A stretch of DNA of 64,000 nucleotides from Termitomyces sp. T153 (lineage: Eukaryota; Basidiomycota; Agaricomycetes; Agaricales; Lyophyllaceae). Made by a program: the position numbers and the translations under genes. The DNA is taken from assembly GCA_018296165.2 (NCBI GenBank), contig JACKQL020000088.1:124001-188000 (forward strand), given 5' to 3'. The notes under the pieces were generated by a model, which worked only from the letters and a program-made list of their open reading frames with translations, was not told where the DNA came from and did no database searches. Within the stretch, counting starts at the first letter, position 1. Every line of letters begins with the position of its first letter. Positions 1 to 10,976 of the stretch are shown here, piece by piece.

Positions 1-3000
1 TGGTTACACCCCACAATGGCTCTCCTCCATGGACACCCTCTCCACTCTGCCCAAACTCAACTCCACAACCCTGGCACCTCATACACTCCCTCTACTCTCT
101 CTGCTAGTTCTGCCTTCTACTAAAGGTTGACCCCAACATCACCAATCCACTCTGGCAATCAATCAATCCATTTCTCAACAACTTCTCTGGCACTACATCC
201 CCTCCACTCCCCAACAATAATAGCAAACCCCACTGCAAGAAGTTGCTTGCTGCATAAAGAACAAATTGCCATCCCCACCAAACAATAAAGAAACCTCCAA
301 AAATGCACTTCCCCAGACCTTGCCTTTGGGTCCACCAACTGACTGTAACTCTGCACATTATCAGGAATGAACCCAGTGAGTTCCTGACAGCACCAACTCT
401 GCCCACAACACAGTACCAGAACCCTGTCACTTTGCCAGCAAAGCATCTGATCCCCACACCTCACTCACAATAACTCCAAAAGGCCCACCTCCATCCAACA
501 ACTCAAGATTTCAAGATAGATGCTATGCACCCAACACAGAAGTCCAACACTGGAGTTAGCTAGGAACCCCAGTCAACTCAGCTGTCACCCCCACCCAATG
601 TTTGATGGGACTCTGACACCCCTGACCCAACTCTAGCAACTCTGGAGCAAGGCACAAGAATCTCCAAGCCTCTAGGTAGTCAAGAAAGGAAGGAATATGC
701 ATCTCTGCCCTGCTCCTTAAAGCACACCAACAATCCCAAAGTCAACAGGGAAAACTATGGCACCCTGACTCTCAATGCAGAATAACTCTGGATCCCCTAC
801 CACTATTTCAACATCCTTCCCCATTTGATCCAGAACTTCCAACATTGTAGATACTCAATGCCAGCCTTCTTTGCACACTCCCATCAGACAAGAACTTTGC
901 CACCAAACTATGCCACCTCCAGCAAAGGAACCCCCCAGCACAGAAGCCACTCCACCAAAACAAACTATAGGGAAAAAGAGAATCCCACACAAAGTAGTTT
1001 CCCAGAGTACTCTGAACTTGCTGACATGTTTACATAAGGGAGGGAGAAGCCCCGCCATTATCTCCGAGACTGTACAACCAACCCTTTTGAGCTTAAGAAA
1101 CCCCCAACAATAAAGAACATATGCTCTAACACTCTTGGAGGATTTCTCCCACTAAGCAATTTGAGAGTTCTGACAGCTCAAATAAACTCATGCCAGGTCC
1201 AGGATGTCTTAGCCCACTTCTCCAAGCTGCTCCAAACCTTTCCACAACTCTGGACCCCAGCAATGCAACTCTGGACCCCGGCAACACTACTCTAGAGCCC
1301 CATTTCAACTCTGGCATCCATCAAAGGGGCCCATAATGCCAACCCATTGATAATGCCCCCATAGCACCTATTCTGCAAGAACAAATTATTAGCCACCAAC
1401 TCTGTACCACCCTGCCCTTGCACTGGATGACATCTATCAAACAAGGATCACACCACTAGAGCACCCAGAAACAAACCCCATACAAAGTAGTCTCTCCAGA
1501 GTATCTTAAAGTTTGCTAATACTTCCCCAAGAAGCAAGTAGTATCTCCCCTCATCACCATTTGTTTTAAATTGACCTTAAGAAGATGCTGCCACACCCAC
1601 CTAACAACAGATCAACACTGAAGAAAGTGCCACCCCACCCACAACAAGCAAGGATGTCACATGCTGTGACTCTGCCCACAGAGACCCAGCCCCACCACTA
1701 TCCTACTCCTCTCCTCCAATGAAATTGGTTCTTCCACAAAAAGAATAAATTCCAGACTCTCAAAGTAGTCTCTCCAAATTCAACAAATGCTCTGGGCAAA
1801 CCAAACCACACCCAATGGAGATCAACTCAGATGCCAAGAACGACAAATGGCTCCTCCAACTCTGTCCTGACAATCAAGGGACCAATGATGCCCTCCAAAG
1901 AAGCAGTACTCTTTCCCCCTGATTAGAAACCTAATTGATTGCTCCACAGTGCTAAGACCTACTTCCACCTCCAGTCATAGTAGCCTCTGGACCACTCTGG
2001 AGCATAAATGAAAGATTGCTCTAACCCTGCCGTGACTCCTCCTTGGAGCCCAAACTGACATCCCCCTGCAACCAACTTTCTGCCACCCTCCAACAGCTGT
2101 GAACAACCATCCCCCCAATGCAGCTAATATTTCACACAAGAGACAATGGCCAGACCCACCCAAGCTCTTAGAAGGCAGCTAAACCTACTCCTCTCATCCA
2201 AGCATGACTCCAGAAACTGCCACCCTTATATAACTACTCAGTCACTCAGTGGTAACTTCTGTTAAATGTCTGCATATCATGCTGATTTAAATAAAGAGGG
2301 AAACCCCATTCCAGAATCTCTCCTTTGACCAGCATCACCTCCAATGCAACCCCACTGACAAGCCAAGACCCAACCCCACCCCCCACATTGATTCTGGACT
2401 CCTGGTCCTTGCACTGGAAATAACAGACCAATAAAACATGCCCCAGACCACTTTACCCATTCCACACTACCTCCAAAGTCAACTCTGTTAACAAAAACCA
2501 CTGCCTGAAGCTCCGAGCTCACTCCCAAACCAACCCTGCCTTGACCCACCAAACCCAAGAGAGCTTTGCCAGCAAAGTCAACACCCCACCAACCTTGTGC
2601 CATCTCCATTTTGCTGGCTCTGCCTTGGAAAAGGATGAAAACCTGCCATCCCCCACACTTCCTCTGTTCTATTGGCTCCACCCTGAGAAGGGACAAAAAC
2701 CCACCAACCCTCACACCACCTCCACTTTGCTGGCCCTGCACAACCCCACTAATAAGCTAACAACTCCTAGACCCCCAATATGATCCTCAACACCACTCTG
2801 CCAATAAGCCAGCAGAACTAGCAGCCCTTAGACCCCCAATGCAACTAGCAGAACCAGCAGCTCTTGGACCCCCAATACAATCTTTACCTGCACATTACCA
2901 TCTGCCCCAACCCCCAGCAACCCACAGGACAACAACTCCAAAACCCCCTTTGCCCCAAAGCACCTCTGCTAGGACAAGCCACTCACCAACCAACCCCCAT

Positions 3001-4313
3001 GCTACCTCTGCCAAAAAGAAGCATCCACCAATACAACTCTGGCAGCACCTCAAGCTCTAGAGAATGCTAGAAATACATAAGACTCCTCTGCTCATCTCTG
3101 GACTTACCTTTGACCAGGAACAAAGAGAAACATCATGTAGATGGCCCAGAACCCACCAACACCAACCCCAGATCAGAAGAAACATGTTGAGACTGGTCAC
3201 CTTGAACCCTGCCCCCTCATTGACAATACTCCAGAGCACAGCAAAACCCCAGCCACATATGCTCTTCACTAAATGCAATACTCCAGAATGTGATAAACCC
3301 CCAACCCAGCACACCTTTGACCAGAATCAATACTCTAGAGTGCAGCAAGACCCAAACCCAGTATGCCTCCAATGAAACACAGTACTCTAGAGTTCGACAA
3401 ACCCCTACTCATGCACAACCCCACCCAACACACAAATCTCTGGACACCACTGACCAAGATATTACAACCCACACCATAAGGAAGTACCTCTGCCTCTATG
3501 CTAATCCAACCCACAGCAGAGCTGCACATAAAACAAGTTCCCCACCAGTCTACTATAAGGGCCACTCCACTCTAGAACTCCACTGCTATATTGCCAAGGA
3601 CTTCTGCCTCCAACTGGCCCCACCCCCCAAGGATGGACTTTGCTCTGCCACCCCCACTACTATCAAAAGGGACCTCTGCCCCCTCCACTAGCTGCATCAG
3701 CACAAGGTCAAATCACTACAAGACCCCCACCCCCTCTACCAGCCACATCAATAGAAAAAAACTAAAGCTGCTATTAAGCATACTTAAAAGTTCAGAGGTC
3801 CACCCCTTCACCCCAAGCCAGCACAATGCTCAATACCACCACAGACCTGAGAACAATCTCTACAACTTTGGTCAGAAACCCTGAGGAGCAAGCACAACAA
3901 TGCTGCCCACCAATGCCCCAAGATACAATGGAACCCCACAGGAAGACTCCCAACACCCCCACCAAGCCTTGGGACCCTCTTCTACAATGCTCTGCCATGT
4001 CCTAACAACTCCAGGACTAGCCAGCACAAATGGCATTAGTGGGCTTAACTCCTGCCTCTGGATATACTAGGGATTCAACTCCCACTAGTACTCCTGCATG
4101 TTTTTGCTTATTTTACTCCTCATGCAAACTAAAATCTCACTATGCATGCCCAGGAGCATTAATCAAGTGCTGTATTCAACACAAATATACTACAAAAAAG
4201 GAGGGGAGGCAAGGCATGACAAAGTTCAAGACAACAAGAAAGTGGGGCCCAACCACCCCCCTCACTCTCTCTCCCCCTCCAGAGCTCCTCCCCCCTGGGG
4301 CCCAACCACCCCC
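1..4313. other. E1 non-coding leader region
   Basis: This is internal sequence of E1 between its missing left LTR and the 3' end of the antisense accessory gene. It is C-rich on the plus strand, very poor in CpG, and has no open frame with a recognisable domain on either strand; short frames come from biased composition. Stretches align with the matching leaders of E2 (14106-16481), E3 (18988-21380) and E4. I see no gag or protease motif. Confidence 0.6.
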
Positions 4314-4349
4314 TCACTCTCTCTCCCTCTCTGGAGCTCCTCCCCCCAT
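4244..4349. repeat. 53-bp tandem duplication in E1
   Basis: Two near-identical copies, starting at 4244 and 4297 and each beginning GGGGCCCAACCACCCC, lie side by side at the 3' end of the antisense gene. The other elements have one copy, so this is a local duplication in E1. Confidence 0.75.
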
Positions 4350-4749
4350 CCCCCCAATTCCCAGATCCACCTTTATCTATGCATGAACCACTATAAGGAC
4401 CTGTGCTAGACTGGGCAATGCCTCCCCTGCATCCACCACCACCTTCCACCACAACTCCAGGGCCATCACATTGTGCTGCCAATGCCCTGCTAACAGCCTC
4501 CCCATCCTTACCACCCCCTGTTCCAACTCTGGTGGGTAATCTATGGACATCTGCACTAGGCCATCCTGAATTGATGTGAACATGGCAGTGGCACTATTCA
4601 AGAGGACTCTATGCTCCTGCACCCAACCTGCCCCAGACCTGTTAACTGAAGAGATGGAAGAATGGGTGAGGCACTTATGCAACATTATGGCATGGCCTGA
4701 GGCAGCCTCGCTCACCAGCCATTCCTCCCATCACCTACTAGCCTCCACC
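4314..4749 (-). pseudogene. Antisense accessory gene of E1, 3' half (cut by C1)
   Basis: On the minus strand this is the C-terminal half of the accessory protein that is intact in E3. Conserved stretches include GWVQEHRVLLN and a match to the E3 stretch PPELQQGMARLERLLAGH. Intron 2 is recognisable, but its donor has decayed from GTGAGT to ATAAGT. Chromovirus C1 is inserted at the right edge, separating this part from the 5' half at 10977-12252. Function is unknown; this copy is dead through insertion, in-frame stops and loss of the splice donor. Confidence 0.7.
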
Positions 4750-5118
4750 TGTCAGGAGACTTCTATTTCCAACCTTCATGACTGGTTCCAGCACTTCTAC
4801 AGCTTGTTTGACATCTCCAGGGCTCTTTCTAGATCTCTGGAGATCTCTAGAGAACTGTGGAGTTCTCTGTCTTTCCTCAGCAACTATTGCCCTAGGGTTA
4901 GGAGTAGCTCTGGTCACCTGTACAGTAGTTCCCATGCCTCTGCCACCTACTGATGCACCATGCTGAGCAGTGGGGATCCTTAGACTTGTTCTCTTTAGAT
5001 TCCCCTCTGCTAGGTGATTAGTTACTGATTGTATCATCATCTACTCTGCTAATATACTTTGGATTCCCCTCTGCTAGCTGCATGACTCTAATCTGCTACT
5101 CTGTAGATTGCCCTTACA
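4750..5118 (+). repeat. C1 left LTR (369 bp)
   Basis: It begins TGTCAGGAGAC and ends CCCTTACA. The same 369-bp unit recurs at 10609-10976, as a solo LTR of the same length at 39721-40089, and as partial minus-strand copies at 27543-27681, 37231-37389 and 62422-62724. A segment containing ATTCCCCTCTGCTAG occurs twice inside it. No clear TATA box is visible. Confidence 0.88.
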
Positions 5119-5120
5119 AC

Positions 5121-5131
5121 AGAACAAGTCT
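5121..5131 (+). promoter_or_regulatory. C1 primer binding site, self-priming type
   Basis: AGAACAAGTCT lies two bases after the left LTR. It is the exact 11-nt complement of AGACTTGTTCT at 4982-4992 inside the LTR. No TGG-type tRNA 3'-end complement is present. In Tf1-like elements an 11-nt complement between RNA start and primer site is the known self-priming signature. The RNA start in this LTR is inferred, not shown. Confidence 0.65.
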
Positions 5132-5314
5132 CCTACAACTAGTCTGGAAGCCCCCTATAGCCACAAGGAACCTCCAAGCTACTACTCATTGCTTCCTCAC
5201 CAGGAATAAACACCTCAGAGTTTGATGTCTCAGCTTGCTAATCCAGACACACCTGTGGAGGCCCCAGCCCCACAGGACAAAGCCTGGACTTGCCTGCTCC
5301 ACTTAGAAACTTGA

Positions 5315-6430
5315 GTGCAATTAACACAATCATCCCTCACACACCAAATGACCAAACTCTCTACTCTCTATCAGACAACAGACCTAATCTCCCAATTGCT
5401 CCAGGCATTGCTCAAACATCTGAACCCTAACTCTGCCTCTTCTGTAGCTGTAGAACTAGCCCTGCCTACTGCTGCACCTGTCCCTGCAGCTTTAGTGACC
5501 CTATGGCCACAGATCCCATGCCCAGCATTATCCAATTCTGGTGGGGTGCAATTCCTACAGTCCTGCCTCACCTACATCCACTTCAGCAGGGATGCCTTTG
5601 ACTCCAATGTGCTGAAAATAGCCTAGGTACTGTCATACATGAAGACCAGACATGCCTCCACTTATACATTGCAAGTTTTCTACTGCCCCAAAGGTGTGGG
5701 AAGCTTCCCCAACTGGGCCACCTTTAAGAAGGACTTTTGCATGGAGTTCTTCCTGTTAGACTCTGCTAAGATGACAGCACTGACACTGCATGATAGAGAA
5801 CAGTACAAACAAGGGAAGCATATGTTGGATAAGTACATCAACTCATTCCAAGCTCTGGTTGAGCAGGCCACCTACTCTGACAGCCTCCAACTATGCCTCA
5901 CCTTCTGGGATGGCCTGCACCCCATGCTGGTGGAATGCATCAACAACATGGCAGAGGGTTGCTCCAGCAATGAAAAGATCACATCGTAGTACAAGGTGGC
6001 CTGAAACTAATAGCAACTCATGGAGATCTGGAGGGAGCTCTAATGCCACCCTTCTATGCTGTGCCCCATTCCAGTCAGCAATTTCTGCCTCCCTGCACCC
6101 ATTCACCCAATACTGGCCCTGGCTCCAGCCACCTCTGCAGCATGTCCCCTGCTGCCAGGGATCCCCATGGATGTAGATGCTGCCCAACAACTCTGCACTA
6201 CTCTGCTGCTGTGCCAGAGATGCAAGAAGCCTAGGCACTTTACATGGCACTGTCCCCTGGGCCTGAAGGTATGCTACCTTTTCATAGCGGAGCAGGAGGA
6301 ACTTCTCTTGCAGCTCCTGGCTGCAGAAGATGCTGCCAGAGCTCTGCCACTGGATGAGCCTACACTGGAGTTGGCCCCAGAGGAGGTCAGAGCATGCTCC
6401 TCACCTCTGGAGCTTAAGGGGGATTTTTAG
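5315..6430 (+). pseudogene. C1 gag (capsid and CCHC zinc knuckle), decayed
   Basis: This region encodes the structural Gag protein that would package the element RNA. The capsid-like part is best seen in the frame at 5639-5989, with a typical retrotransposon-gag stretch around FPNWATFKKDF and KQGKHMLDKYINSFQALVEQ. A nucleocapsid knuckle of form C-X2-C-X4-H-X4-C (CQRCKKPRHFTWHC) follows in the frame at 6056-6430. Several stops and frame changes separate the pieces, so no complete Gag can be made. The minus-strand copy in C2 has the same order. Confidence 0.75.
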
Positions 6431-6648
6431 TCAAGCAATGGATGAGGTGTATGCCTCCATTGCTGAGTGCTCAAAGGTTCTCTTGTCTGTCGATAGAAAA
6501 TGAAACTGCTTTTTCTGATGCCCTTCATTCTGAGACAGAAGAACCTTGAAGCCCTCCTCCAGATATACAAATACTAACTCCAGAGCCCCTGCTAAGCTCT
6601 CTGACACCTCTGAAGGTCTGTTGGCATGGCCCTGCCTAGGCATGTTAA

Positions 6649-7164
6649 ATGCCTCAACAGTATGTGATGGCCTCCACCCTGTCCACCCACTCCCTGCATC
6701 TTGATGTGGAGATTGAGACCACAGACACTCAGCAGACTTATAGAGTCACAGCTCTCCTAGACAGTAGAGCTACCAGACTTTTTCTGGATTTAGAGTTTGT
6801 CAAATGCCATGGCCTCACTACACAGCTCCTTCCCAAGCCCATTTCTGTCTACAACATTGACAGAACACCCAACAAAGCTGGTGCTATTAGCTCCATGGTT
6901 GACCTGGTTCTCTGCTATTGGAATCACATGGAGTGCACCATATTTGCCATCACTAGCTTGGGAAGGCAAGACATGATCCTTGGGCTCACATGCCTCTGAG
7001 AGCATAACTCCAAGGTTGATTGGACCAAAGAAGAGGTCATCATGCATGCCATGTTTGCTATTACTAGCTTGGGAAGGCAAGATATGATCCTTGGGTTCAC
7101 ATGGCTCTAAGAGCATAACTCCAAGATTGATTGGACCAAAGAAGAGGTCACCATGAGCAGGTGC
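6649..7164 (+). pseudogene. C1 aspartic protease domain, decayed
   Basis: This is a retropepsin-like domain that would process Gag-Pol. The active-site region reads ALLDSRATRLF, where the family and the C2 copy (ALLDSGTTGLF) have Asp-Ser-Gly; the Gly is now Arg. The second half includes the family-like stretch GRQDMILGL. A stop follows at the first TGCCTCTGA, and the end of the domain is duplicated in tandem (6943-7164). Inactive by stop and active-site change. Confidence 0.75.
6943..7164 (+). repeat. 111-bp in-frame tandem duplication in the C1 protease
   Basis: Copies 6943-7053 and 7054-7164 both contain ACTAGCTTGGGAAGGCAAGA and GATTGGACCAAAGAAGAGGT. The period of 111 bases is 37 codons. 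C2 has one copy, so the duplication arose in C1. Confidence 0.8.
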
Positions 7165-7399
7165 CCCCAGAAGTGCTCTGCCTGTGCCACAGAGGATAAG
7201 GTGGAGCATTGGACCCAAGTTTGGGAGCACACTGCCATCTGCACATGTCATGCCAGCCCTCTCCCCTTTGCCAATCTAGACCTCCTGGATCCCCTGCCTC
7301 TGGCATTCCCTCATAGGGAGGCCCTCTACAAGGACAATTGGAGCAATGGCAGAGCCTTAGAGGAGCAGGAAGGGGAGTTTGGCAGCATATACAAGCTAG

Positions 7400-8292
7400 A
7401 GCTCCTAGATGAAGCATTAGAGATGAAAGATCAAATCTATGCTACTACCATTCACCCCCCACCCTCCATCATGGAGATCCAGGCTAGTCAGACTATGTCC
7501 CAGAGGCTAGCCCAGGCCTTTGCTGCCAACACCATGCCCTGAAAGTTCCAGAATGTGGTGCCCCCCTATCTGCATGCATTTGAGGATGTGTTTTCCAAAG
7601 CCTCCTTCAACTCTCTTCTGGAGTGCAAGAAGTGGGACCATGCCATTGAACTGCTGCCAGACTCCACACCCTCTAGCTGCAGGGTCTACCTGCTTGTGCC
7701 CCAGGAGCAGGATGAGCTCAACATGTTTCTGCAGGAGAACTTGGACTCAGGTTGCATTCATCCATCCAAGTCTCCAATAGCTTCTCCAGTCTTCTTTATT
7801 GAAAAGAAGGACAGTTCCCTCTGACTGGTACAGGACTATTGGGTACTGAATGCCATGATGGTGAAGAACTGTTACCCTCTTCCACTCATCTCCAAGCTCA
7901 TCAACAACCTCTGGAGTGCACAATACTTCACTAAACTGGACATCTAGTGGGGTTACAACAATGTGCATATCCAGGAAGGAAATGAGTGGAAGGCCACCTT
8001 CCGGACCAACTGGGGATTGTTTGAGCCACTTGTTATATTTTTTGGACTCACTAACAGCCCCACCACCTTCTAGACTATGATGAACAACATCTTCCAGGAC
8101 CTCATAACAGAGGGCATAGTGTGTGTGTACCTCAATAACATCCTCATTTACACCAAGACACTGGAGGAACACCATTGGATTACTCACCTCATCCTGGAAT
8201 AACTCTGCCAGCACCAGCTCTACCTCAAGCCAGAGAAGTGCAAGTTTGAACAGACCCAGATTGAATACCTTGGCCTAATCATCTCACATTGA
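7400..8292 (+). pseudogene. C1 reverse transcriptase domain, decayed
   Basis: This is the polymerase part of Pol. The frame from 7555 carries the usual gypsy opening (AFEDVFSKASFNSL, DHAIELLPDSTP) and the stretch SPIASPVFFIEKKDS, followed by RT-type blocks interrupted by stops ([33 protein letters not shown]). The catalytic YxDD box reads Y-L-N-N (8128-8139): both catalytic Asp codons are now Asn. Copy C2 has the same YLNN change. Stops at about 7822, 7945 and 8071 add to the damage. Confidence 0.85.
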
Positions 8293-8301
8293 GCTGCAGA
8301 G

Positions 8302-10215
8302 ATGGACCTGGTGAAGGTCACAGGCATAGCAGAGTGGCCAAAGCCCAAGAACAAGAAGGAGGTGCAGGCATTCCTTGGTTTCACAAACTTCTACCAGAAA
8401 TTCATCCAGGACTTCTCATACTACACCTGCCCACTGTTTGACCTCATGGGAAAGGATGTTGCATGGAGCTGGGGACCTCAGGAGCAGATGGCTTTTGACA
8501 CTCTCAAGCATGCCATGACCTCTGGGCCCATCCTTCTATTCCTGGATGACAACTCCCCCTTCCATATAGAGGCCAACAGCTCTGACTTTGCCACTGGGGC
8601 TGTGCTTTCACAGCAATCTCCAGAGGATGGGAAGTGGCATCTGGTGGCCTTTTACTCCAAGAGCTTGAATGCAGTGGAGTGGAACTACAAGATCCATAAC
8701 AAGGAGATGCTGGCCATCATCTGGTTGTTTGAGGAGTGGTGGCACTTCCTAGAAGGCATGTGGCACAAGTTTGAGGTCTGGACTGACCACAAGAACCTTG
8801 AATACTTCTGGATGGCCAAGAAGCTCAACTGCCAACAGGCCCAGTGGTCCCTCTACCTTGCCAACTTTGACTTCTCCTTGCACCACAAGCCTGGCTGGAG
8901 CATGGGAAAGCCAGATGCCCTGTCCCAGAGAGTGGACCATAGCACTGGGGAAGGAGATAATATCAACATTGTGCTCCTCTGCTCCAAACTGTTCACAATC
9001 AGGGCCATGGAGGGTCTCACAGTCAACAGAGTGGAGGCAGACATTTTCCAGGATATATGGTGGAGCAATCAGAACAGTCAGCACAAGGAGCTTGTAGTGC
9101 AGGCTGCTTGGGCACTGAAGTTGGGGCATGCTACTAGTGTCAAGGTGGTCTGCACAGATGAATGGGCCCTCCAAGATGGGATCTTGACTTTCCAAGACTG
9201 CATCTACATTCCCAACATTCTGGAGCTCTGTCAGAGGATTGTGGAGCAATACCACAACTCCCACATTGCAGGGCACCCTAGGCAGTGAAAAACACTGGAG
9301 CTAGTATTGTGGAACTACTGGTGGCCCCAGATGTCCTGGTATATTGGATTCTACACTAGCACCTGTGATCTCTGCCTCCAGACCAAGCCTCAGTGCTGAC
9401 TCCCCTATGGACAGTTACACTCACTGCTGGTGCTCACGGAATGATGGAGCATAGCCTCCATAGACTTCATCGTTGAGCTCCCCAATGCTCACAGTTATGA
9501 TGCAATCATGGTGGTGGTAGATCTGTATGGCAAGAGAGTGCACTTTATTCTGACCTGCACTACCTGCTCCACCATGGGTGCTGCAAACCTGTACTAGAGA
9601 AATGTCTGGAAGCTCCACAGTCTCTCTGACACCTATGTCTTGGACTGGGGACCACAATTTAAGGCAGAGTTCACCTGGGAGCTCTACTGGCTGCTCAGAG
9701 TGAAGCTCCACACCATTACCACCTACCATCCACAGTCTGATGGCTAAATGGAATGCATAAACCAGAAGTTGGAGCAGTATCTCTGCCTATTTTGCAATGA
9801 GTGCCAGGATGACTGAGATGAACTCCTCCCCAACACTGAATTCCAGTACAACAACCATGTTCACACATCCACCCAATTCTCCGCATTCTTCCTTGACATA
9901 GGGTGGCACCTGTGCATGGGTTTTGAACCCCAAGCCTGACTCTCAGAGAATGAAGCAGTGAACAATTTTGTGGACTGGATAAGGAGGTCATAGAAGGAGG
10001 CCCAAGCTGCACTAGCAAAGGCAAAAGACAACATGGCATGGTACTACAACCATGGAAGGACCCCAGAATGCAGGTATCAGCCTGGGGATCAAGTCTACTT
10101 GGACGCCTCTGACATTACAACTACCTAATCCTCAAAAAAGCTATTACACCATCAGTTGGAACTGTTCATGGTGGAACAACAGGTAGGGCCCTTGGCCCAT
10201 TGACTCCAGCTCTCT
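8302..10215 (+). pseudogene. C1 RNase H and integrase, decayed
   Basis: An open frame of 328 codons (8302-9288) covers the RT connection and RNase H (AFLGFTNFYQKFIQDFSYYT, ATGAVLSQQSPEDGKWHLVA, NKEMLAIIWLFEEWWHFLEG, WTDHKNLEYF). It ends in the integrase zinc domain. The first RNase H acidic motif reads EANSSD instead of the usual D-A-S-type motif. The H-H part (YHNSHIAGH) and the C-C part (CDLCLQTK) of the integrase finger are separated by a stop. The catalytic core follows to about 9850 with Asp, Asp and Glu positions visible (SIDFIVELPN, DWGPQF, MECINQ), with stops near 9595, 9747 and 9815. Confidence 0.85.
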
Positions 10216-10518
10216 GTGAGGATGTGCCAGCTTCACCCAGTGTTCAATGTGGTCAAGCTAACCCCAGCCTCTAATGATCCTATCCCAGGGCAGCATCCAC
10301 CACCTCTGCCACCCCCTATGGTAGTCAATAACAACGAGGAGTATAAAGTAGAGGAAATCCTGAATAGCCATTTATTCCAGGAACAACTACAATACAAGGT
10401 GAAGTGGAAAGGCTATGGAATCAAGGATATTTCTTGGGAGTCACAGGAGAATGTACATGCCCCTGGACTTGTCAAGGAGTTCCACCAGAGACATCTAGAC
10501 ACCCTGCGAGCCATATGA
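10216..10518 (+). pseudogene. C1 integrase C-terminus with chromodomain
   Basis: The open stretch starts in the integrase C-terminal region (HPVFNVVKLTPA, a typical end of the gypsy integrase tail). It continues through a Pro-rich linker into a chromodomain: YKVEEILNSH, then QYKVKWKGYG and SWESQENV. Chromodomains of this kind direct integration to methylated histone H3 chromatin in chromoviruses. The domain itself is open here, but it is separated from the rest of Pol by upstream stops. The minus-strand C2 copy lies at about 32560-32740. Confidence 0.88.
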
Positions 10519-10594
10519 GGAATCTACTCTATCTTGCCAGCAGACCAGGCAATCAGAGACTTTTTCTACCCTGCACATCAAGATGCCACATGCT

Positions 10595-10608
10595 AGAGGG
10601 GAGGTGAT
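10595..10608 (+). promoter_or_regulatory. C1 polypurine tract
   Basis: The purine-rich run AGAGGGGAGGTGA directly abuts the right LTR start TGTTAGG. Such tracts prime plus-strand DNA synthesis. The LARD elements have a similar GGGGGGTGA run directly before TGTCA. Confidence 0.8.
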
Positions 10609-10976
10609 GTTAGGGGACTTCCATTTCCAACCTCTGTAACTGGTTCCAGCACCTCTGCAGCTCATTTGATGTCTCTGGGGCTCTTTCTAGATCTCTGGAG
10701 ATCTCCAGAGAACTGCAGAGTTCTCTGTCTTACCTTAGCAATCATTGCCCTAGGGTTAGGAGTAGCTCTGGTCACCTATACAGTAGTTCCCATGCCTCTG
10801 CCACCTGCTGATGCACTGTGCTGAGCAGCAGGGATTCTTAGACTTGTTCTCTTTGGATTCCCCTCTGTTAGATAATTAGTTACTGATTGTATTGTCATCT
10901 ACTCTGCTAATATACTTTGGATTCCCCTCTGCTAGCTGCATAACTCTGATCCACCACTCCAGAGGTTGCCCTTATG
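10609..10976 (+). repeat. C1 right LTR
   Basis: It matches the left LTR over its length with many transitions. It starts TGTTAGGGGAC (left copy TGTCAGGAGAC) and ends CCCTTATG (left copy CCCTTACA). The terminal dinucleotide is therefore damaged, and the right edge is placed by alignment and by the decayed target duplication. Confidence 0.85.

Larger units (their letters stand above)
4750..10976 (+). mobile_element. C1: Ty3/gypsy chromovirus, complete but inactivated
   Basis: This is a full-length element of about 6.2 kb: 369-bp left LTR, self-complementary primer site, gag with CCHC knuckle, aspartic protease, reverse transcriptase, RNase H, integrase, C-terminal chromodomain, polypurine tract and right LTR. 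The flanking 5-mers are CCACC (4745-4749) and CTGCC (10977-10981). They fit one original CCGCC duplication whose CpG was lost on opposite strands. The coding region has many stops and active-site losses, so it is not autonomous now. It is inserted in the antisense gene of E1. Confidence 0.88.
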
